Positions 31,522 to 36,466 of a stretch of 36,466 bases of DNA are shown here, piece after piece; positions within the stretch are counted from its first letter, which is position 1; every line of letters starts with the position of its first letter. The DNA lies in the IMG/VR virus record IMGVR_UViG_3300031143_000017, positions 1 through 36,466 of that record. One strand, given 5' to 3'. Source of the stretch: a virus. Both the position numbers and the translations under genes were made by a program. The notes beneath the pieces were generated by a model. It saw nothing but the letters and a program-made list of their open reading frames with translations, did not search any database and was not told where the DNA came from.

Positions 31522-32438
31522 TGGCTATATCAAAAATTAATACATCAAGTCTAACAGACAATTCTGTAACAGCAGGGAAGATTGTTGCTGGTGCGGTTGA
31601 TGCAGACATTGCAGCAGGTTCAATTGACACGGCACAACTTGCTAATGATGCAGTAACGGCAGACAAACTCGCCAACGCAATCAATACAACTATTGCTGCC
31701 AAGGCTACTAACACTGCCGTTGCTCTCAAGGCTCCCATTGCTAGCCCTAGTTTTACTGCAAAAGCTACAATAAGCATTGCATCAGCGAATGGAGATATTC
31801 TTGATTTTAGATCAAATGGCTCTGACGTAGGTACGATTGGTACGTTAGGTGGCGCAACTTATTTCGGCAGTGAAGACAGCGGAATAATGTTTAATGGTGT
31901 CAATCAAAACCCAACTAGCGGTGGCTCAACGAGAGTTGATAATACCAACGATCTAGGCGCTGCAAGCTATCGGTATAAGAACATTTATCTAGGTGGTGGT
32001 GCTTTTATAGGTGGCACTGGTACAGCTAATAAGCTGGATGATTATGAAACTGGTTCGTGGACACCCGTCTATCAAGGTGCTGGCGGTACATCTGGTGGTG
32101 CATATGGCACTCGAAGTGGGACATATACAAAAATTGGTCAGCTTGTACACCTACAAGCATATGTACAAGCTACGAACAAAGGAACTTTAGCAGGTTCGTT
32201 AAAAATAGGAGGGTTTCCGTTTACTGTTAACCCAACTAACCAATCAGCAGGGGCTATAGGATACCAAATTGGTTATAACTTAGGGTCTAGTCATAATTTA
32301 GCATTATGGGCATACTCTGGTGATTTTGCATATTTGTATCAAGCGGGTGGATCAAGTAACTCTGCTGGATTAACAACAGGCGATTGCGATACTGCAATTA
32401 TTACGGCATTTTCAATCACATATCATACAAACCAATAA
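31521..32438 (+). CDS. Tail fibre with C-terminal knob (305 aa)
   Basis: Residues 1-70 hold linker segments (AISKINTSSLTDNSVTAGKI; LANDAVTADKLANAINTTIA) shared with the genes at 13686 and 35745. The middle (ANGDILDFRSNGSDVGTIGT, ASYRYKNIYLGGGAFIGGTG) is a fibre shaft of the type that often precedes a knob. The C-terminus (LDDYETGSWTPVYQGAGGTS, YTKIGQLVHLQAYVQATNKG) is a widespread phage fibre knob. Complete by length and ending. Two DNA-level repeats with gene 13686 point to exchange between fibre genes. Confidence 0.65.
   Translation: MAISKINTSSLTDNSVTAGKIVAGAVDADIAAGSIDTAQLANDAVTADKLANAINTTIAAKATNTAVALKAPIASPSFTAKATISIASANGDILDFRSNGSDVGTIGTLGGATYFGSEDSGIMFNGVNQNPTSGGSTRVDNTNDLGAASYRYKNIYLGGGAFIGGTGTANKLDDYETGSWTPVYQGAGGTSGGAYGTRSGTYTKIGQLVHLQAYVQATNKGTLAGSLKIGGFPFTVNPTNQSAGAIGYQIGYNLGSSHNLALWAYSGDFAYLYQAGGSSNSAGLTTGDCDTAIITAFSITYHTNQ
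31639..31666 (+). repeat. 28-nt exact repeat, copy 2
   Basis: Identical to 13747-13774, in the same linker position of another fibre gene. Confidence 0.9.
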
Positions 32439-32445
32439 GCAATAT

Positions 32446-32463
32446 CTAGCGTGGATGCGCTAG
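32446..32463 (+). other. Perfect hairpin before a small gene
   Basis: CTAGCG (32446-32451) and CGCTAG (32458-32463) enclose the loop TGGATG. There is no T-run, so it is not a typical terminator. GGAG (32465-32468) follows at once, so the hairpin could protect or regulate the ribosome site of the gene at 32476. Confidence 0.5.
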
Positions 32464-32475
32464 TGGAGAAATAAC

Positions 32476-32739
32476 ATGGCACTAACCAAAGTAATTACAC
32501 AAGACAAGATTGAAATCGTAGGCGAGTTTAAGCACGTTCAAGTTCGCACTTGCACTAAAGTATTAGAGGATGGTGTTGAACTATCTTCTGGCTTCTTCAG
32601 ACACGTTATAAATGCAGGTGATGACTACTCAGCAGAGAGCGCAGAAGTACAAGCAATCTGTTCAGCAGTTCATACCTCTGCTGTAGTAACAGCTTGGGCA
32701 GCAGAACACGCAGAACAAGCAGCAGCAAGTCCAGAATAG
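32476..32739 (+). CDS. Small fibre-region protein of unknown function (87 aa)
   Basis: The start MALTKVITQDKIEIVGEFKH then VQVRTCTKVLEDGVELSSGF belongs to a small family often found beside fibre genes in marine phages; I know no function. The N-terminal 50 residues look like a beta-sheet, and the end is a helix rich in Ala and Glu (VVTAWAAEHAEQAAASPE). GGAG and an upstream perfect hairpin precede the start. It closes the fibre region; a 128-nt gap with several promoter-like sites follows. Confidence 0.55.
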   Translation: MALTKVITQDKIEIVGEFKHVQVRTCTKVLEDGVELSSGFFRHVINAGDDYSAESAEVQAICSAVHTSAVVTAWAAEHAEQAAASPE

Positions 32740-32764
32740 GAGAGTGCGTAAATTATTTAATTAT

Positions 32765-32784
32765 GACGTATTAAATAACCGCAT
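32765..32784 (+). repeat. 20-bp exact repeat, copy 2
   Basis: Identical to 14727-14746. It lies in the 128-nt gap before the neck genes, followed by CATAAATA at 32789. Confidence 0.9.
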
Positions 32785-32788
32785 ACCG

Positions 32789-32796
32789 CATAAATA
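32789..32796 (+). promoter_or_regulatory. Late-promoter-like site (CATAAATA)
   Basis: The same CATAAATA as before gp8 (14781). It is 79 nt before the next start, farther than other late promoters, so it may be a secondary start or a relic of the duplicated intergenic segment. Confidence 0.4.
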
Positions 32797-32836
32797 AAAA
32801 CTCTATTTATTGGCAGAACATCTAACTCACATTCAT

Positions 32837-32844
32837 TATAAATA
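32837..32844 (+). promoter_or_regulatory. T4-type late promoter (TATAAATA)
   Basis: Exact TATAAATA 31 nt before the gene at 32868, with AAGGAG at 32852-32857. ATAAATAGA (32838-32846) is the inverse complement of 32802-32810, so the site lies in an inverted repeat. Confidence 0.7.
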
Positions 32845-32867
32845 GAACAAGAAGGAGAGTGTGTTAG

Positions 32868-33206
32868 ATGACAATAATTTCAAATATATATATTAACCAA
32901 GGTGCTGACTTCAGCAATACGGTCACTGTTTTAGATAGTGCAGGGGCAGCACTTGACCTTACAGGTTATACTGCTTTGGCTCAAATTCGTAAAACTTACG
33001 AGTCAACAACTGCTGTTGCATTTGCAACTGCCTTTAATGCATCTCGCACAACAGGTAAAATCACAATCTCACTTACTGATACTCAGACTCAAGCTCTTGA
33101 ATCTGGAAGGTATGTCTATGATCTTCTCATAACAGCTTCTGGTGGACTCAAGTCAAGGCCTGTCGAGGGTATTGCAGCAGTTAATCCAAGCGTATCTAGG
33201 AGTTAG
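32868..33206 (+). CDS. BppU-like Ig-type virion protein (112 aa)
   Basis: The pattern NIYINQGADFSNTVTVLDSA, LDLTGYTALAQIRKTYES, GKITISLTDTQTQALESGRY and VYDLLITASGGLKSRPVEGI matches the N-terminal beta-sandwich of BppU-type baseplate upper proteins and similar small virion proteins located before gp13 in marine T4-like phages. It is a single immunoglobulin-like domain with no extension, probably a virion accessory of baseplate or neck. It has a late promoter and AAGGAG and precedes gp13 by 7 nt. Confidence 0.6.
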   Translation: MTIISNIYINQGADFSNTVTVLDSAGAALDLTGYTALAQIRKTYESTTAVAFATAFNASRTTGKITISLTDTQTQALESGRYVYDLLITASGGLKSRPVEGIAAVNPSVSRS

Positions 33207-33213
33207 ATAGAAT

Positions 33214-34026
33214 ATGGCATTACCAACTACAAGGGCTACATTTAAAGAATACTGTCTAAGATCATTAGGTAAACCTGTGATCGAAATAAATGTTGACCCA
33301 GATCAAGTAGAAGACAGAATCGACCAAGCATTACAATACTTCTCGCAATATCATTATGATGGTATTGAAAGGGTGTATCTGAAGTATCAGGTTTCTGCCG
33401 CAGATATCACTAGGGCAAGGTCAGATAATTCATTATCATCCGTCACAGATGTTGATGGTAGTACTTCAGCAGTCTGGAAAGAACAGAAGAATTACATTCC
33501 TGTTCCTTCTTCAATCATGTCTATAGTAAAGGTGTTCCCCTTGAACCAAGGAAGGACTACCATGTTTGATGTTAAGTATCAAATGAGATTGAACGATTTG
33601 CATAATTTCAGTTCTACATCAATGATTAACTATGAAATGAGTATGCAACACCTAGATTTTCTAGATCATATACTTACAGGCGACACTGCTATTCGTCACA
33701 ACCAACATCAAAATAGATTGTACTTGGATATGGATTGGCAGTCAGATGTTGTTGCTGATGACTATATTGTTATTGAGTGTTATCGTAAATTAGACCCAGA
33801 AAGCTTTGGTGATGTGTATAATGACATATTCTTAAAGAAGTATGCAGCACAATTAATTAAACTTCAGTGGGGCGCAAACCTTTCTAAGTTTCAAGGTATT
33901 CAGATGTTGGGTGGAGTTGCACTAAATGGTGAACAGATATACACTCAAGCACAAGAAGAGATTAATAAACTAGAAGAACAGATACAACTTGCGTATGAGT
34001 TGCCACCAATGCATATGATAGGGTAA
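33214..34026 (+). CDS. 13: Neck protein gp13
   Basis: The 270-aa sequence matches T4-like gp13: FKEYCLRSLGKPVIEINVDP, DQVEDRIDQALQYFSQYHYD, NYIPVPSSIMSIVKVFP and DDYIVIECYRKLDPESFGDV. gp13 and gp14 form the neck that seals the filled head and prepares it for tail joining. A little shorter than T4 gp13 (309 aa). The C-terminus (AQEEINKLEEQIQLAYELPP) is the usual helical end. It lies in the canonical order gp13-gp14-gp15 with gaps of 3-4 nt. Confidence 0.9.
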   Translation: MALPTTRATFKEYCLRSLGKPVIEINVDPDQVEDRIDQALQYFSQYHYDGIERVYLKYQVSAADITRARSDNSLSSVTDVDGSTSAVWKEQKNYIPVPSSIMSIVKVFPLNQGRTTMFDVKYQMRLNDLHNFSSTSMINYEMSMQHLDFLDHILTGDTAIRHNQHQNRLYLDMDWQSDVVADDYIVIECYRKLDPESFGDVYNDIFLKKYAAQLIKLQWGANLSKFQGIQMLGGVALNGEQIYTQAQEEINKLEEQIQLAYELPPMHMIG

Positions 34027-34030
34027 CACA

Positions 34031-34891
34031 ATGCCAACTAATGTTTATTTTGATACAGGAACAAGACCAGAACAACATCTCTATGAAGATTTAATCATAG
34101 AGCAGTTGCGTATCTATGGTCAGGATGTTCATTACATTCCTCGAAACTTGGTATCAGAAGATACTTTATTTGGCGAAGACAGTCTTTCTAAATTTGAAGA
34201 TGCATATCTTATTGAGATGTATGTTGATAATGTAGACGGATATGAAGGTGAAAAAGAACTTATGTCTAAGTTTGGTTTAGACATACAGGACGATGCAACA
34301 TTCACAGTAGCTAGAAGACGATGGGAACAGTTCGTATCAGTTGATAATAATGTTATTGTTAATCTACGTCCGAATGAAGGAGACTTAATATACTGGCCCA
34401 AGGGTAACAAGTTATTTGAGATTACCTTTGTTGACCATGATGATCCATTTTATCAAGTTAACAATCTACCTACATATAAGTTGAAGTGTAAAACATTCGA
34501 ATATGGTTCTGAACAGATTGACACTGGTATTGCTGCGATAGATTCTATTGAAGCTGATAATAGTTTAGATCAACTTGCACACCAGATGACTCTTGAACAA
34601 TCAGGAATATTCAATGAGAATGTCAGTCTAGAAGACGGCACTCTATTAATGCAAGAAGATGGTTCCACAGGTGCTGGACTAGGTGATAACATACTTGGCG
34701 AAGATGACACACACAGTGGTTCTATACAGATTGAAAATACAGTACAGGGTGCAGCTGCATCATATATAATACAAGAAACTTATAAAGTTGACACTATTGA
34801 CGAAAACGCTATGAACGATTTCTTTGATACCGCTGAAGACTCAATATTGGACTTCTCCGAATCTAATCCATTCGGAGATGCAGGGAAATAA
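34031..34891 (+). CDS. 14: Neck protein gp14
   Basis: Start TNVYFDTGTRPEQHLYEDLI then EQLRIYGQDVHYIPRNLVSE, and DATFTVARRRWEQFVSVDNN, are gp14 signatures. gp14 partners gp13 in the neck. At 286 aa it is somewhat longer than T4 gp14 (256 aa). The C-terminal part holds an EDG repeat (SLEDGTLLMQEDG) that resembles repeats in the large wedge protein at 9933. It starts 4 nt after gp13. Confidence 0.88.
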   Translation: MPTNVYFDTGTRPEQHLYEDLIIEQLRIYGQDVHYIPRNLVSEDTLFGEDSLSKFEDAYLIEMYVDNVDGYEGEKELMSKFGLDIQDDATFTVARRRWEQFVSVDNNVIVNLRPNEGDLIYWPKGNKLFEITFVDHDDPFYQVNNLPTYKLKCKTFEYGSEQIDTGIAAIDSIEADNSLDQLAHQMTLEQSGIFNENVSLEDGTLLMQEDGSTGAGLGDNILGEDDTHSGSIQIENTVQGAAASYIIQETYKVDTIDENAMNDFFDTAEDSILDFSESNPFGDAGK

Positions 34892-34894
34892 ATT

Positions 34895-35716
34895 ATGATT
34901 GGAAATTACTTTTATAACAATTCAACACGAAATGTCGTAGTTGGATTTGGTTCGATTTTTAACGACATCCAACTCGCTAAGAAAGATAATGCCGGCAACA
35001 TTGCACAAACAATGAAAGTGCCTCTTGCATATGGGCCCAAGGCGAAATGGTTGGCACGATTAAGGGAAGACCCTGCTCTCAATAAAAAGGTTGCAGTAAC
35101 ACTACCTCGTATTGGTTTTGAGATCAGTGGATTAACTTATGATTCCTCAAGGAAACTAAACAAGTCTATTAAAGTTAAGAAGGCTTCTAATGGTACAGAT
35201 GACAAACAGCTTAAGTCTGGATTCATGCCTGTACCTTACAACGTAGACTTTGAACTTTTCATTATGAGTAAGAACTCAGATGATGCACTACAAATTGTAG
35301 AACAGATTTTACCATATTTTCAACCAGAGTATACAGTTACATTAAAGGAATCTGTTGAACTAGACATAATCAGAGATATTCCTGTTGTACTAAACTCTAT
35401 TGACTATGAAGATGATTACGAGGGTGACTTTGGAACTCGTAGGGCAATTATCTATACACTGAATTTTACTGCAAAGTATTACTTGTATGGGCCTGTCACT
35501 TCAGCTGGAATTATTCGTTCTGTTCAAGTCGATCAGTATACGGATGTTCAGATTAATGCACCAAAGAGAGAACAGAGATATTCTGCTACACCAAAACCAT
35601 CTGACGTTTCTCCTTCTAATTGGGACGCAGATGATGGTGATTTTGGATTTAACGAAACCTCATCTTTCTTCGAAGATGCGAAAACCTATAACCCGACCAC
35701 TGGTCAGGACGAATAA
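34895..35716 (+). CDS. 15: Tail sheath stabiliser / tail completion protein gp15
   Basis: Start IGNYFYNNSTRNVVVGFGSI and the block KVAVTLPRIGFEISGLTYDS match gp15, whose hexamer closes the head-proximal end of the tail and binds the last sheath ring and the neck. Length 273 aa, nearly the same as T4 gp15 (272). The region near 95-135 (SGFMPVPYNVDFELFIMSKN) is well kept. It starts 3 nt after gp14. The last codons overlap the late promoter of the next fibre gene. Confidence 0.9.
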   Translation: MIGNYFYNNSTRNVVVGFGSIFNDIQLAKKDNAGNIAQTMKVPLAYGPKAKWLARLREDPALNKKVAVTLPRIGFEISGLTYDSSRKLNKSIKVKKASNGTDDKQLKSGFMPVPYNVDFELFIMSKNSDDALQIVEQILPYFQPEYTVTLKESVELDIIRDIPVVLNSIDYEDDYEGDFGTRRAIIYTLNFTAKYYLYGPVTSAGIIRSVQVDQYTDVQINAPKREQRYSATPKPSDVSPSNWDADDGDFGFNETSSFFEDAKTYNPTTGQDE

Positions 35717-35719
35717 ATA
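35712..35719 (+). promoter_or_regulatory. T4-type late promoter (AATAAATA)
   Basis: AATAAATA 33 nt before the start at 35745, overlapping the stop codon of gp15. Confidence 0.55.
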
Positions 35720-35744
35720 GTCCAAAGAATTTAAGGAACAACCC

Positions 35745-36466
35745 ATGGCAGTAAGAAAAATAATATCAAGAAGTATTGCAGATGATGCTGTATTAGTAGA
35801 CGATCTTGCTAACTCAATCAATACATCTATTGCAGCTAAGGCAAACTTAGTCACAGCTAGTTCAGCACCCTCAAGTCCTGCTGCTGGAGATCAGTGGTTT
35901 GATACTACTTCTGGCGTTACTGCTATGAAGGTTTATACTGGATCTGTTTGGGATTTTATGAGTACAGGGTTTTCTGCAACTGGAGGAACAATCACTACTT
36001 CGGGAATTTACACCATTCACACCTTTACTGGCAGTGGCACATTTACACCAAACAAAAGTGGCAGTGTTGATTATCTTGTTATTGGTGGCGGCGCAGGCGG
36101 CGGTGGTTCAAGGGGTGCTGGTGGAGGCGCCGGCGGTTTTAGAGAAGGTTCATCTTTTCCTGTCCTTGCAACTGGACTAACTGTGACCATAGGCGCTGGT
36201 GGTGCTGGTGGTGCTGCCTCTGGTGCGCGAGGTGTCAATGGCGTTAATAGTGTATTTAGTAGTATTATTGCTACAGGTGGTGGTAATGGTGGTGCTGCTG
36301 GTGCTGATACAGGTGGAACAGGTGGTTCTGGTGGCGGTACTGCTAATGGCAACACCACAGGTGTTAGGACAGACAGCCCTGTTCAAGGACAGAATGGCGG
36401 TAATTCCTCTTCAACTGGTTTTCGTACAGGTGGTGGAGGTGGTGCTGGTGCTGTAGGTGGCAGTGC
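35745..36466 (+). CDS. Glycine-rich tail fibre adhesin, partial (runs off the window end)
   Basis: An open frame from ATG 35745 (AAGGAA upstream) continues without a stop to the last base, at least 240 codons. The N-terminus (RSIADDAVLVDDLANSINTS) is the linker shared with the genes at 13686 and 31521. Residues about 40-70 (ASSAPSSPAAGDQWFDTTSG, KVYTGSVWDFM) are a small module common in marine phage fibres. From about 80 (IYTIHTFTGSGTFTPNKSGS, VDYLVIGGGAGGGG) the protein becomes glycine-rich, like the adhesin at 13686. DNA at 35805-35825 is identical to 13776-13796. Probably a second receptor-binding adhesin; the C-terminal part is outside the window. Confidence 0.75.
   Translation, partial: MAVRKIISRSIADDAVLVDDLANSINTSIAAKANLVTASSAPSSPAAGDQWFDTTSGVTAMKVYTGSVWDFMSTGFSATGGTITTSGIYTIHTFTGSGTFTPNKSGSVDYLVIGGGAGGGGSRGAGGGAGGFREGSSFPVLATGLTVTIGAGGAGGAASGARGVNGVNSVFSSIIATGGGNGGAAGADTGGTGGSGGGTANGNTTGVRTDSPVQGQNGGNSSSTGFRTGGGGGAGAVGGS

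Noticed and set aside
24411-32438. Diversity-generating retroelement acting on the fibre paralogues
   Set aside because: No reverse transcriptase gene and no template/variable repeat pair were seen in the window. Variation among paralogues looks like duplication and recombination.
32801-32813. Minus-strand late promoter (inverse AATAAATA) in the 32740-32867 gap
   Set aside because: No reverse-strand gene lies to its left. It is more simply one arm of an inverted repeat with the plus-strand promoter at 32837.

Overview
The window is part of the genome of a T4-like contractile-tailed phage (Caudoviricetes, myovirus morphology). Recognisable T4 orthologues stand in the usual order: gp5-like hub, gp25, gp6, a large protein in the gp7 position, gp8, a very large protein in the gp9/gp10 position, then neck and tail-completion proteins gp13, gp14 and gp15. 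The AT-rich DNA, the DUF4815-type giant structural protein and the fibre families (starts such as MPFIG and MANxFKNA, and the C-terminal fibre domain ending in MEIxG) resemble marine T4-like phages such as cyanophages and pelagiphages. I see no photosynthesis gene, tRNA, integrase or CRISPR, so the host cannot be named; a marine bacterium is an inference.

Left end (1-3800): short, mostly unknown genes of early or middle type. Each transcription unit starts at a near-consensus sigma70 promoter (TTGACA or TTGACT, 17 bp, TATAAT; five copies). Three of these promoters carry an inverted repeat in the spacer that could be an operator. One drives no immediate gene; its transcript would begin with a compact three-way-junction RNA at about 1291-1348. 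Recognisable proteins are a MazG-like NTP pyrophosphohydrolase domain protein and an HExxH metallopeptidase in a chain of ATGA-overlapping genes. The block ends with an array of alternating 12-bp repeats and a strong intrinsic terminator.

Tail spike and baseplate (3815-22809): late genes. Many late units start 27-36 nt downstream of a TATAAATA-like T4 late promoter. The hub/spike is split: one gene carries the OB-fold plus an M15 peptidase, and the next carries the gp5C needle plus a second, different M15 peptidase. A PAAR tip protein and a staphylococcal-nuclease-like protein follow, then the baseplate wedge genes.

Fibre region (12794-14723 and 22809-32739): about twenty small fibre, adhesin and chaperone-like genes, often overlapping by 1 nt (TAATG). 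They include six paralogues of one C-terminal domain, a duplicated three-gene block, two glycine-rich adhesins (the second runs off the window end) and recombination scars. Neck genes gp13-gp15 follow at 33214-35716.

The strongest unusual observations are: the gp5-like hub appears to be split inside a small beta-domain by an inserted peptidase; the early structured RNA; the six-copy fibre-domain array with a truncated gene remnant; and the 12-bp repeat array at the early/late boundary.
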